Source: an uncultured Bacteroidales bacterium
GTDB lineage: Bacteria > Bacteroidota > Bacteroidia > Bacteroidales > Muribaculaceae
DNA length: 63,075 nucleotides
Assembly (NCBI GenBank): GCA_902774055.1
Contig: CACYGX010000018.1
Coordinates: 1,666 to 64,740, forward strand
Reading direction: 5' to 3'
The notes under the pieces are model-generated. The model was given only the letters and a program-made list of their open reading frames with translations, was not told the DNA's origin and searched no databases. The first letter of the stretch is position 1. Each line of letters starts with the position of its first letter. Below, in pieces: positions 50,956-59,718 of the stretch. The translations under genes and the position numbers were made by a program.

Positions 50956-51942
50956 TCAGCGTGAGGCGTTCGGCTGGTTGGCGAGCCTTTCTTGTTGCTT
51001 GCGGTGATGCCATATTTCCAGGCTGTTGATGGCGTTCTGCCACAGGATGTAACATCCCGGGCCCGCTACCGACAAGGGACTCAAGTAGGTGTAGGCAATC
51101 CACACCGCAAAGGCGGTATTTTTCTGTCCCAAACCCTGGCCACTCTCGATAACGGTGCCGAAAAAGTGCCCGATATACCTTCCCACCGCAAATTGGGCCA
51201 AGCAAATCAGCAGCGACACCACGGCAATGGTAATGAGGAACACCAGTGGCGCCCCGCTGTTGATGATGTTCTTCACCGTGCAGCCCGTGACGATGGTCAA
51301 CGAGATACCCCACATATAGAAGGACAGGTCCTGGATAGCGACCAGCCGTTGTTGCACGCGGGGCAGGTAATGCTTGACTAGATAGGCGGCAATCAGCGGC
51401 AGCACCAGCACGAGGAACACCTTGTACATGATCATCCAGAAGGCCGTCCAGAAACTGATGTCCACATTGTTGTCAATCAACGGGAACACTACGGGAACGG
51501 CAACGACGGTGACGATGTTGGACAGGAAGACGTAGCTGGTCATCGTCTCCAGGTTGCCACCCAGTTTGCCCGTCACGACGGGAGCGGCACTGGCACCAGG
51601 GCAGATGACGCACGTGAGGATGCCCTCCATCAATATCAGGTCCTTACCCTTCATGTCAAAGCCGATGATAAACGCCACAAGCAGCACTACAAGCGCTACT
51701 TGAAAAACCGATACCCACAAGTGCCACATCGCCGGGCGCATCTTGTGGAAATCCACCCGCAGGAACGTCGTGAACAGGATCAGGCTCATGAACAGCGGCA
51801 GGATGGTATCAAATATCGGTGCCATCACCTCGCTGACGGGGTCTAGCGCGGGTATCCAGTAGAATATGAGATAGATGATCGTGCCCGCCGCAATCGCGCT
51901 GGGCAACGTCCAATTCTTCAAAAAATCAATCACGACCTTCAT
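50956..51942 (-). CDS. BASS-family (bile acid:sodium symporter-like) transporter
   Basis: The 328-residue protein has about ten membrane helices (ILPLFMSLILFTTFLRVDFH, VALVVLLVAFIIGFDM, YVFLSNIVTVVAVPVVFPLI, VFLITIAVVSLLICLAQFAV). The family crossover segments GILTCVICPGASAAPVVTGK and GQGLGQKNTAFAVWIAYTYL (conserved Gly/Asn) are clear. It probably cotransports an organic anion with sodium. TAACTTTG on the minus strand at 51951-51958 is very close to the start, implying a short leader or another start. Confidence 0.85.
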   Translation of the reverse strand: MKVVIDFLKNWTLPSAIAAGTIIYLIFYWIPALDPVSEVMAPIFDTILPLFMSLILFTTFLRVDFHKMRPAMWHLWVSVFQVALVVLLVAFIIGFDMKGKDLILMEGILTCVICPGASAAPVVTGKLGGNLETMTSYVFLSNIVTVVAVPVVFPLIDNNVDISFWTAFWMIMYKVFLVLVLPLIAAYLVKHYLPRVQQRLVAIQDLSFYMWGISLTIVTGCTVKNIINSGAPLVFLITIAVVSLLICLAQFAVGRYIGHFFGTVIESGQGLGQKNTAFAVWIAYTYLSPLSVAGPGCYILWQNAINSLEIWHHRKQQERLANQPNASR

Positions 51943-52100
51943 AGCGCCTGCAAAGTTACTACATTTTCATGTTTTAAACTTTAGGTTGATGATTTTTCAT
52001 TTCCCCTTTTCTCCAGATTTCACAAGCACCATCAGCCGTGACGCTTCTTACCCCCGGCTTTCACAAGTACTGCTGCTTTCCCCTTTCCCGAGAATCACCT

Positions 52101-52735
52101 CAACCGATTCTTTTTCGCTATCTGTCTGAAGATTAAGCGGATTATACTGATTTGGCTTCCGCCCACATTAGATTTTCACGGGTGCTATCAGCTGGGACGG
52201 TTCTTTTGATTGGCCAAAGCGAAGCGACGCCATCAACAAGACCCGTCCCAATGATGCACCACCCCCGCAGCCGCCACCTCCCAAAAAAATTACATCAAAA
52301 GAACCGTCCCTATTTTACACTATCAGTCGGCGGATTCATCGGATTAAACTGATTTGGCATCCGCCCACATTAGATTTTCACGGGTGCTATCAGTTGGGAC
52401 GGTTCTTTTGACTGGCCAAAGCGCAGCGACGCCATCAACAAGACCCGTCCCAATGATGCACCGACTCTGCCGCTTTCACCTCCAATTTCCGTCAAAAAGC
52501 AATGGGTGTTTTTTATCACCGTTATTGTAACCCATTGATTTCCAGTTTTTCCGATGTAGGTGCCGTACAAAACAGGGAGGAGCGGAACTGTTAATGAACT
52601 GTTAAAAGTATTATTAATCTTCGTGCAAATGTATAACAACCGCCTTCATTCCACTATAACAAAAAGGTTGATGCAAAATTACATCAAAAGAACCGTCCCC
52701 ATTTTCAAAATTACATCAAAAGAACCGTCCCTATT
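52101..52735. repeat. Repeat cluster with GGGACGGTTCTTTTGA inverted ends
   Basis: One complete 117-bp unit (52194-52310) has the same ends and interior as the one at 11976-12091. A second, right-truncated unit starts at 52396. Two further right ends (TTACATCAAAAGAACCGTCC) lie at 52680-52731. The GCTTCCGCCCACATTAG leader segments precede each unit. The 840-bp gap 51943-52783 holds nothing else convincing, only short frames running through the repeats. Confidence 0.8.
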
Positions 52736-52783
52736 TTACAGATTTGCGGTTGTGCGATTTTTGTTGTACCTTAGCGGGCGCTA

Positions 52784-53731
52784 ATGAAGAAATTTCTCAA
52801 CAATATCGCTTATTGGACGGTTTACGGCGTGTGGTATGCACTGTCGCTGCTGCCCATGTGGGTACATTATTTGTTCAGTGACTTCCTATATCTGCTGGTG
52901 GCCTATGTGGCACGCTACCGACACCACGTGGTGTGGAAAAATCTGAAGAACGCCTATCCTGACAAGAGCGACCAGGAACTCAAGCGCCTGCAACGCCAGT
53001 TTTACAGGCACTTCTGTGACATCCTTGTCGAGACGGTGAAGTACGCCACCATCAGCAAGCGCAACATCATGAGGCGCATGACCTTCAAGGGCAGTGAACA
53101 GGTGGCTGAAATCCTGAACAGCGGGCAGCCCATCGCATTGTTGCTTGGTCATTACGGCAACTGGGAGTGGGTTACCTCGTTTGCCCTGTGGCTGCCGCCG
53201 GTCGAGCGGGAAGTGATTTTGGGCCAACTCTATCATCCGCTTGAGAATGAGGTGATGAACCGCGTTGTCGTCAAGATGAGAAATCGCATGGGCCCCGTCT
53301 GTGTCCCCACGACCGAGTCGCTGCGCTGGATCATCGGCAACAAGCAGCAAGGGCGTATCACCATGCTTGGTTACATTAATGACCAGGTGCCCACTTGGCT
53401 AAACATCCATCACTGGCTGACTTTCCTCAATCAGGAAACGCCTGTCTTCACGGGCATTGAGCGCATCGTCCATTCTCAAAAGCAGGCTGCCGTTTACCTG
53501 GATGTGAAGAGGGTGAAGCGTGGCCATTATGAGTGCGAGTTTCAGGTCCTTACCCGCGACCCATCGACGATGGGCGAGTTTGAGCTTACTGACCTGTATT
53601 TCAAACGGATGGAGCAGACCATCAACCGTGCGCCGCAGTACTGGCTGTGGAGCCATAACCGTTGGAAAAGGACGCGAGAGGAGTTTGACCGCTACTTCAA
53701 GGTCGTGAACGGCAGGGTGCTCCTGAAGTAA
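52784..53731 (+). CDS. LpxL/HtrB-like lipid A acyltransferase
   Basis: The 315-residue protein has an N-terminal membrane helix (TVYGVWYALSLLPMWVHYLF) and YRHHVVWKNLKNAYPDKSDQE. The acyltransferase HX4E-type motif is GHYGNWEWVTSFALWLP. It adds a secondary acyl chain to lipid A, or acts on another surface lipid. The gene begins 49 bp after the last repeat copy, and TACCTTAG at 52767-52774, a near-consensus -7 element, lies only 10 bp before the start codon. Confidence 0.88.
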   Translation: MKKFLNNIAYWTVYGVWYALSLLPMWVHYLFSDFLYLLVAYVARYRHHVVWKNLKNAYPDKSDQELKRLQRQFYRHFCDILVETVKYATISKRNIMRRMTFKGSEQVAEILNSGQPIALLLGHYGNWEWVTSFALWLPPVEREVILGQLYHPLENEVMNRVVVKMRNRMGPVCVPTTESLRWIIGNKQQGRITMLGYINDQVPTWLNIHHWLTFLNQETPVFTGIERIVHSQKQAAVYLDVKRVKRGHYECEFQVLTRDPSTMGEFELTDLYFKRMEQTINRAPQYWLWSHNRWKRTREEFDRYFKVVNGRVLLK

Positions 53732-53756
53732 GGCTCTGCCTTTTTAAGGCCAAAAC

Positions 53757-53787
53757 TTGAAGAATTTCCAAAAAAGGACTACCTTTG
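53757..53787 (+). promoter_or_regulatory. Promoter of the aminotransferase gene
   Basis: TTG (53757-53759), 20 bp, TACCTTTG (53780-53787), 50 bp before the ATG. Confidence 0.75.
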
Positions 53788-53837
53788 CAACACCAAAATA
53801 CTAATTAACTAAACAACTTAAAAACTCATAAAAAGAA

Positions 53838-55031
53838 ATGAACCGACTTTCGGACCGAATTAACGCACTGGCACCAAGTGCCACACTCGCCATGTCACAA
53901 AAGAGCTCTGAGTTGCGCGCTCAAGGCGTGGACGTGATCAACCTCTCGGTGGGAGAACCCGACTTTTTCACTCCTGACCACATCAAGGCTGCCGCCAAGC
54001 AGGCTGTGGACGACAATTTCTCGTTCTATTCGCCCGTGCCCGGCTACCTGAGCCTGCGTCAGGCCGTTTGCGAGAAACTGCGCCGCGAGAATGGCTTGGA
54101 ATACACCCCTGACCAGATTGTCATCGGTAACGGTGCCAAGCACGAGTTGTGCAACGCCATCATGGCGCTCGTCAACCCTGGCGACGAGGTCATCATCCCC
54201 ACGCCCGCTTGGGTAAGCTATGTGCAGATGGTTAACCTCGCTGGTGGCAAGAGCGTGCTGTTGCCCTCGAGCATGGAGAAGAACTTCAAGGTGACCGCCG
54301 ACGAACTTGAGGCTGTTATGACCGACAAGACGCGCCTCATCGTCATCTGCTCGCCCAGCAACCCCAGCGGTGCCATCTATAACCGAGACGAACTCAAGGC
54401 CATCGCCGACATGCTCGCCCGCCATCCCGAGGTGATGGTAATTGCCGACGAGATCTATGAGCACATCAACTATGTGGGCCACCACGAGTCGCTCGCCCAG
54501 TTCGACGCCATCAAGGAGCAGGTGGTGATCATCAATGGTGTGTCTAAGGCCTATGCCATGACTGGTTACCGCATCGGTTACATTGCAGCCCCCCTGTGGG
54601 TAGCTAAGGCCGTGACCAAGATGCAGGGCCAGTACACCAGTGGCGTTTCCTCGATTGCCCAAAAGGCTGCCGAGGCTGCCTATAACGGCTCGCAGGACTG
54701 TGTCGAGGAGATGCGTGTCGCCTTTGAGCGCCGCCGCAACCTCATCGTGGGCTTGCTGCAGGAAATCCCAGGTCTGGAATTGAATATGCCCGATGGCGCA
54801 TTCTATGCCTTCCCCAAGGTTGAGCACTATTACGGCAAGCGCTGTGGTGAAACCATCATCAACGACGATAACGACCTCGCCCTCTACCTGTTGAATGAGG
54901 CACACGTTGCCACCGTGGCTGGTAGCGCCTTCTGCTGCCCGGGCTACATCCGCCTGAGCTACGCCACCAGCGACGAGAACCTGCGTGAGGCCGCCAAGCG
55001 CATCGCCGCTGCCCTCGCCAAGCTCGCCTAA
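53838..55031 (+). CDS. Class I PLP-dependent aminotransferase (aspartate aminotransferase type)
   Basis: The 397-residue protein is of the fold-type I, Iγ subgroup. Motifs are VINLSVGEPDFFTPDHIKAA, NGAKHELCNAIMALVNPGDE, SPSNPSGAIYNRDEL, ADEIYEHINY, and the PLP lysine in NGVSKAYAMTGYRIGY. It transfers amino groups between aspartate and 2-oxoglutarate, or related prephenate/aspartate pairs. It is monocistronic between a consensus promoter and an exceptionally long terminator hairpin. Confidence 0.94.
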   Translation: MNRLSDRINALAPSATLAMSQKSSELRAQGVDVINLSVGEPDFFTPDHIKAAAKQAVDDNFSFYSPVPGYLSLRQAVCEKLRRENGLEYTPDQIVIGNGAKHELCNAIMALVNPGDEVIIPTPAWVSYVQMVNLAGGKSVLLPSSMEKNFKVTADELEAVMTDKTRLIVICSPSNPSGAIYNRDELKAIADMLARHPEVMVIADEIYEHINYVGHHESLAQFDAIKEQVVIINGVSKAYAMTGYRIGYIAAPLWVAKAVTKMQGQYTSGVSSIAQKAAEAAYNGSQDCVEEMRVAFERRRNLIVGLLQEIPGLELNMPDGAFYAFPKVEHYYGKRCGETIINDDNDLALYLLNEAHVATVAGSAFCCPGYIRLSYATSDENLREAAKRIAAALAKLA

Positions 55032-55043
55032 AACCACAAAAGG

Positions 55044-55113
55044 ACAACAATAAATACAAGGAGTACAAGGACGCGGATGCCCTTGTACTCCTTGTATTTA
55101 TTGTTGTATTTTT
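55044..55113. terminator. 27-bp perfect hairpin terminator between convergent genes
   Basis: Arms at 55044-55070 and 55081-55107 are perfect reverse complements over 27 bp (ACAACAATAAATACAAGG is the outer part of the left arm) with a 10-nt loop ACGCGGATGC. TTTTTT follows on the plus strand. It serves the aminotransferase gene and probably also the convergent malY-like gene ending at 55129. Confidence 0.9.
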
Positions 55114-55128
55114 TAACGTGTTGTTTTA

Positions 55129-56325
55129 TTAACGTGTTGTTATTGTCGAAACGGCGTCGGCGAGTTGTTTCATGGCTTGCAAGAGGATGGAGCGGGGAAC
55201 AGCGACGTTGAGACGCATGAAACCGCTGCCCGACTTGCCGAACATCGCTCCGTCGTTGAGGCCGAGTCGTGCCTTGTTGACGAACAGGTCGATGAGCGCG
55301 TCATGTGACAGCCCCAGCCCAGTGCAGTCGAGCCACACGAGGAACGACGCCTGCGGCTTGATGGCCGTGATGCCGGGGATGTGCTCGCGGCAATAGTCCG
55401 CTACAATGTCAATGTTGCCCTCAATATATTCCAAGCACTGGCTGAGCCACTCACTGCCGTGACGGTAGGCCGCGCGCGTTGCGGTCATCGACAGGAAGTT
55501 GGGGGAGCACTGCTCGTTGGCCTCCAGATGATGGAAGAAGGGCCTTCTCAGGTCGGGATTCTTGATGACGCACCACGAGCTCACGATGCCCGCAATATTA
55601 AAAGTCTTGCTCGGAGCGCCCATCGCCACGCCAACGGCGCGTGCATCGTCGCTCACGGTGAGGAACGACGTGTGGTGGTGCCCCTTAAGCATCAGGTCGC
55701 CATGGATCTCGTCGCTAAAGACAACCACCTCATACTTCCTTGCTAGCCTTGCCACTTCGCGCTGCACGTCGGCGGGCCAGGCAATCCCGATGGGGTTGTG
55801 AGGGTTGCACAGCACCATCAACTTGGGTCGCTCGGTCTTGAAAATGTGCTCCAAGCCTTCAAGATCCATTTCGTAGAATCCGTCGGCTGTGCGCTTCAGG
55901 GCGTTGTTGACCACCATGCGGTCGTTGCCCGTGATGAGCATCCTGAAGGGGTGGTACACCGGCTCCTGGATGACGATTCTGTCGCCAGGGCGAGTAAAGT
56001 GGTTCAGCACGAGACCGAATCCGTTGACGATGCCGCCAATAAAGCAGGCCTCTTCTTGGGTGAAATCCAGCCCGTTGCGCTCATGTTGCCAATCGATGAT
56101 CGACTGCCAGTAGTCCTCCAGCGGCACGCTGTAGCCATAGATGGGATGCTCAGTGATGCGGTCGGCAAGCGCCCGAGTAATGTCGTGACATGCAGCAAAC
56201 CCCATGTCGGCGACCCACAAGGGAAGCACGTCCTCGCGCCCGAACATATCCTTGCATCGGTCAACCATCACACAGCCCGTTCCACGGCGGTCTATCACGC
56301 GATCAAAGTCATATCTTTTCTCCAT
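55129..56325 (-). CDS. MalY/PatB-family PLP enzyme (cystathionine β-lyase type)
   Basis: The start MEKRYDFDRVIDRRGTGCVM at 56325 is the usual family N-terminus, giving 398 residues. Motifs are LPLWVADMGFAACHDI, YGYSVPLEDYW, CNPHNPIGIAWPAD, FSDEIHGDLMLKGHHHTSFL and the PLP lysine in GAPSKTFNIAG. PatB enzymes cleave cystathionine or cysteine C-S bonds; some act as aminotransferases. TATTTTTG on the minus strand (56356-56363) is a likely -7 element. Confidence 0.93.
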   Translation of the reverse strand: MEKRYDFDRVIDRRGTGCVMVDRCKDMFGREDVLPLWVADMGFAACHDITRALADRITEHPIYGYSVPLEDYWQSIIDWQHERNGLDFTQEEACFIGGIVNGFGLVLNHFTRPGDRIVIQEPVYHPFRMLITGNDRMVVNNALKRTADGFYEMDLEGLEHIFKTERPKLMVLCNPHNPIGIAWPADVQREVARLARKYEVVVFSDEIHGDLMLKGHHHTSFLTVSDDARAVGVAMGAPSKTFNIAGIVSSWCVIKNPDLRRPFFHHLEANEQCSPNFLSMTATRAAYRHGSEWLSQCLEYIEGNIDIVADYCREHIPGITAIKPQASFLVWLDCTGLGLSHDALIDLFVNKARLGLNDGAMFGKSGSGFMRLNVAVPRSILLQAMKQLADAVSTITTR

Positions 56326-56425
56326 TTTGGTTGGTTTATTAAGGGTTATTTTCCACAAAAATAGGCATTTTTGGAGGGTTTGAAGCAAAAAAATCACTTT
56401 TTTTCAAAAAAAATCGCCAAAAATG

Positions 56426-56455
56426 TTGGTGGTTCGGAAAAAAGCAGTACCTTTG
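56426..56455 (+). promoter_or_regulatory. tRNA-Lys promoter
   Basis: TTG (56426-56428), 19 bp, TACCTTTG (56448-56455), 22 bp before the tRNA. Confidence 0.75.
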
Positions 56456-56477
56456 CAGTCGCAATTGAACAAACGAT

Positions 56478-56550
56478 GACTCCGTAGCTCAGTTGGTAGA
56501 GCAATTGACTCTTAATCAATGGGTCGTGGGTTCGAGTCCCACCGGGGTCA
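56478..56550 (+). tRNA. tRNA-Lys (CTT)
   Basis: The acceptor arms GACTCCG and CGGGGTC, D-arm GCTCAGTTGGTAGAGC, anticodon stem-loop TTGA-CTCTTAA-TCAA (anticodon CTT) and T-arm GTGGGTTCGAGTCCCAC are clear. Mobile-element genes begin just downstream, so it may be the island's attachment gene. Confidence 0.97.
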
Positions 56551-56556
56551 CCTTGA

Positions 56557-56597
56557 AAGTGCGGTAATGAGTTGGTCAACAACAAGTTGCCGCACTT
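56557..56597 (+). terminator. tRNA-Lys terminator
   Basis: AAGTGCGG (56557-56564) pairs with CCGCACTT (56590-56597), followed by CTCTTTTG. Confidence 0.65.
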
Positions 56598-56775
56598 CTC
56601 TTTTGTAATTTCCCCATATAAACCCCCATATGTGACACTATTTCAGAGTATTTTTCTCCAATGATAATCTTTCAAATGGGGATATTCTGATGTATGACAA
56701 TGCAAGTGATTTGATGAGATATTTTCCAATCATCGCAGTAGCTATTCTTTGTCTTTATCTGGATATATTAGTTGC

Positions 56776-57606
56776 TCACTTTTCCCGTTTAGCCATGATT
56801 CGTATGAGGCTATCAAAATTTCTCCAGTCATTTCGTTGGCGGTTAAATCTAAAGTGGAACTCATTCAGAAAACCTTGCAAATTGTCGTTAGAAAAATGAC
56901 CACATTCTTCCTTTACCCATTCCCGAATGTTTTCGAGATGTTTAGTCAGTATAGTAATTCCGGCGAAAAAGGCAATGTTCTTGTATTTTCTCATCATCAT
57001 ACTTTTGTAACCGCGTTGTTCGATTGCCAGTAAGTGTGCACTTGGATGAATGTAACATTCGATGAACGGAATGAGAGCGGTTTGTTTATCCTCCTCAACT
57101 GTTTTAGCAAATGCTCTACCTGGTTCTTTGCCCTTCTCTTCTATTCCTATGGCAATATATTGTTCTTTGTTTTTATACCAGTAGTATTGAGAATGGGTTT
57201 TGTAGATGTTGTATATGCCAACCGCTACAGTTCCCGTTAGTCGTTTCTGTTGCATGGTTCCCATAGCTTGTTGGACCTTGTGTTTGAAAGCGAGACAGGT
57301 CTTCTGTTGCATGCCGAGTTCTTTGGCAAGCAGTATCGACGAATTGCCTGTTCCAGTTGTAGCCATCTTATAAACGATACTGAACGCAGCGAGAATCGGT
57401 AACTTCAATCTGTTGAACATGGTTCCGCTGGTCACGCTCTCATCATACTTACAGCGGTTGCATCTGCGTGAGTATGGAGATCGTCCTTTATGATAGGTTG
57501 TGTTGCCACATTTAGCGCATACGAATTCCCCATCTGGCCATTTGATTTCAGACAGGAATCGGTAGCAATCATCATCGGTACTGAATCGATTAGCAAATGT
57601 TAACAT
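56776..57606 (-). CDS. IS1595/ISXO2-like transposase, catalytic residues degenerate
   Basis: The 276-residue protein has an N-terminal zinc ribbon (C30-x2-C33 and C49-x2-C52), the typical SGTMFNRLKLPILAAFSIVY helix region, and a C-terminal ISXO2 block NLQGFLNEFHFRFNRQRND. In the family the first catalytic Asp lies in V-D-E; here the place reads TVAVGIYNIY. The second (usually YTD) reads LLAIEQRGY. Only the third acidic position (HLENIREW) is kept. The reading frame is intact but the enzyme looks inactive. No convincing long terminal inverted repeats were found: CCCATATG at 56625 and CATATGGG at 57676 are the only candidates. Confidence 0.8.
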   Translation of the reverse strand: MLTFANRFSTDDDCYRFLSEIKWPDGEFVCAKCGNTTYHKGRSPYSRRCNRCKYDESVTSGTMFNRLKLPILAAFSIVYKMATTGTGNSSILLAKELGMQQKTCLAFKHKVQQAMGTMQQKRLTGTVAVGIYNIYKTHSQYYWYKNKEQYIAIGIEEKGKEPGRAFAKTVEEDKQTALIPFIECYIHPSAHLLAIEQRGYKSMMMRKYKNIAFFAGITILTKHLENIREWVKEECGHFSNDNLQGFLNEFHFRFNRQRNDWRNFDSLIRIMAKREK

Positions 57607-57852
57607 TTTGACTATTGTATTATATCACATTTTTTCGAAATGTAATTCAATGATGCAAAGTTAATAAGATTATTTCATATGGGAGCATTAAATACCTATA
57701 AGAAAAACGTGTCTTTTATTGAGCCACTGTGACAGCCTACTTTTGCAGCGTCACATTTGACAACGCACTGGAGGCGCCAACCTACCAAAGACGTAGTAGA
57801 TGTGAACGCCCGTCTGCAGTAGATGGCCTACCGAGTGAGACGGCTTTGATAA
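57607..57852 (+). promoter_or_regulatory. Leader region of the island replication genes
   Basis: TACTTTTG (57738-57745) is a probable -7 element for the downstream genes. A stem CCGTCT/AGACGG can form around 57810-57835, just before the HTH gene. On the minus strand TAACTTTG (57656-57663) is a likely -7 element for the transposase-like gene. No integrase gene is present here. Confidence 0.45.
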
Positions 57853-58176
57853 ATGAGTATTTTAAATTTAAAAAATGTATCGACTATGTTTGATAATCAA
57901 AACAACAATGTTATCCTTCAAGTCTCACTGGAGGATCTGAAGAAGTTCGCGCAGGAGATTCTCATCGGCGCAAAGTCCATCGCTATGATCGAAGCCGAAG
58001 CCGCTGCGTCAGGCGACCAGTTGCTAACTGTTGAGGAGGCAGCGCGTCTGCTGGCTGTTTCCAAGATGACGCTCTACCGTTGGGATAAAAGCGGCATCCT
58101 CAAGAAGGTGGAGATCGGTGGTAAACGCCGTTACCGGAAGAGCGACATTGAACACCTGGCTGGCTGCAGAATGTAA
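57853..58176 (+). CDS. Excisionase-like helix-turn-helix protein
   Basis: The 107-residue protein (an alternative ATG at 57886 gives 96 residues) has a C-terminal excisionase/MerR-type winged HTH. Landmarks are LLTVEEAARLLAVSKMTLYR and WDKSGILKKVEIGGKRRYRK, with SDIEHLAG at the end. In Bacteroidales integrative elements such a gene directly precedes DUF3987 and BT4734-type replication genes, exactly as here. It may regulate excision or the operon. The DUF3987 gene starts 6 bp later. Confidence 0.85.
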   Translation: MSILNLKNVSTMFDNQNNNVILQVSLEDLKKFAQEILIGAKSIAMIEAEAAASGDQLLTVEEAARLLAVSKMTLYRWDKSGILKKVEIGGKRRYRKSDIEHLAGCRM

Positions 58177-58182
58177 TGTGCT

Positions 58183-59463
58183 ATGGACCGTAAGTCTAAT
58201 CAACCGCAGATGGGTAAGTCTCGCCTCCACGAGGAGGCGGAACTGCCCATCGATGGCTTGCCTGAGGTTGTCCAAGCGCTCATCAAAGAGGTTGTGCGGT
58301 GCTATTGCTGCCCAATGGAGTTCCCGACGGTTGCTGCCATAGCAGCTTCGGCAACTGCCGTCGGGCGCCGTGTCAAGACCTTTGACGGTGTCTACACTAA
58401 CCCGCTTATGCTATGGTTTGTGAATGTGGCCAATAGCGGCATGAATAAGACAGCCCCTGTCAAGAGGGTTCTTGAGCCGTTAGCTCATATCAACCAGGAG
58501 AACTATGAGGCCTTTAAACTCTCATACGCCGCCTGGAAAGCAGATAAAGATCGCGACGAAGCACATCCACCATTGTATGATCAGTTGCTTATTAATGACA
58601 CGACTGATGAGGCGAGAACCCAAGTGCTTAAAACAAGCAGAACTGGAGCTTTGGATCATCATCCTGAAATCAAAGGTTTCTTTGATGACCTTGATCGATA
58701 CACAAAGAGCGGATCAATTGCCAGGGTGATAAACCTGTACGACGGTAATCAGATTATCGTGAACCGCAAGACAGACCCAGAGCCAATAGTTATTCCAGAT
58801 CCCTTCATGGTCATCATTGGTGATCTCCAGCCACAACTGCTGGACGCAACCTTTGGTAGTGAAATGTTCCGAAACAATGGCTTGAATCAACGCATCTCCT
58901 TCACTATGCCCAATATTGTGGAGTTCCCACGTCGTCATGAGTTCCACTTTAATGAGGACATTATGCAGGCATGGGAGGCCTTCATCCGGAACATTTACAT
59001 TCGTGACTATAACACTTTTGAGATTATCCGATTCTCGGAGCCCTGCATGCAACTGTACAATGAGTTTCATGACCATCTGCAAGAACTGAAAGAAGAGAAC
59101 ACCGATGATGGTTATATTCTTTCTATCTATAGCAAACTCCAGATCCAGTGTCAACGTCTTGCAGGCATTGTCCACGTGATGGAGATGGTCAACCCGCGCT
59201 ATCCCTATGACTTCAATTACATTTCAGCACAAGCAATGGAGTATGCCATAAGATGTATGAAATACTTCGAGAAAAGTGCTTTTGCTGTCTATAATCGTAT
59301 CAATGGTGTAACGCCGCTATCATGGGGTCGACTAACCCAAGAGCAAATCATCTACGAATTCAGCAAGCGTGTGACGATTACCCATCCCACATATTTTGCA
59401 AAAGGGATTAGCAAGCAACCAAGCTATATTTCAAAGGTCATGAAGGGTAAGGGAATGCCTTGA
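58183..59463 (+). CDS. DUF3987 primase/helicase-like protein
   Basis: The 426-residue protein has the DUF3987 P-loop-like region FVNVANSGMNKTAPVKRVLE, a DE-box-like GFFDDLDRYTKSG, and PFMVIIGDLQPQLLDATFGS followed by LNQRISFTMPN. The family is found on Bacteroidales mobile elements and phages beside primases. A role in element replication is inferred. The C-terminal 40 residues end in a KVMKGKGMP tail. It is co-transcribed with the HTH gene. Confidence 0.85.
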   Translation: MDRKSNQPQMGKSRLHEEAELPIDGLPEVVQALIKEVVRCYCCPMEFPTVAAIAASATAVGRRVKTFDGVYTNPLMLWFVNVANSGMNKTAPVKRVLEPLAHINQENYEAFKLSYAAWKADKDRDEAHPPLYDQLLINDTTDEARTQVLKTSRTGALDHHPEIKGFFDDLDRYTKSGSIARVINLYDGNQIIVNRKTDPEPIVIPDPFMVIIGDLQPQLLDATFGSEMFRNNGLNQRISFTMPNIVEFPRRHEFHFNEDIMQAWEAFIRNIYIRDYNTFEIIRFSEPCMQLYNEFHDHLQELKEENTDDGYILSIYSKLQIQCQRLAGIVHVMEMVNPRYPYDFNYISAQAMEYAIRCMKYFEKSAFAVYNRINGVTPLSWGRLTQEQIIYEFSKRVTITHPTYFAKGISKQPSYISKVMKGKGMP

Positions 59464-59477
59464 AATCTAGGCACTAT

Positions 59478-59705
59478 AAAGTTAACTCCAAATGTGTTCC
59501 AATGCATTGAAATACAATCGTTTTGCAACGATTTGGAGTTAACTTTTTATGAAAATGGATATTGATTATCAGCAAGTTAGATGGAGTGAATTTGTGAAAT
59601 AGTTAACTTTTTCTCAAAATAACTTAAGACTGAAAAGTTAAATCAAAGTTAACTCGTTACTTGCTGTATTTCAATATGATACACTATAATTTGTTGTTAA
59701 CTTTT
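59478..59705. repeat. Iteron-like GTTAAC repeat field
   Basis: Five GTTAAC cores (59481, 59538, 59602, 59648, 59696) and one GTTAAA (59637) occur in 230 bp, mostly as AAAGTTAAC or GTTAACTTTT. The outer pair AAAGTTAACTCCAAAT / ATTTGGAGTTAACTTT (59478-59493, 59531-59546) is a perfect 16-bp inverted repeat. ATTGAAATAC (59507) and GTATTTCAAT (59666) form another. It lies between two replication genes, so it may be an origin or an operator. Confidence 0.6.
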
Positions 59706-59718
59706 CAATAAAAAAATT

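Noticed and set aside
52370-52639. 89-codon minus-strand frame in the repeat cluster
   Set aside because: Runs through repeat copies and has no homology-like features or ribosome site.
53895-55037. 380-codon frame opposite the aminotransferase gene
   Set aside because: Antisense shadow with His/Val/Gly-rich composition; the plus-strand PLP enzyme motifs are complete.
59478-59546. Simple terminator of the DUF3987 gene
   Set aside because: The 16-bp arms could end transcription, but the same core recurs four more times downstream, so a site array is the better description.
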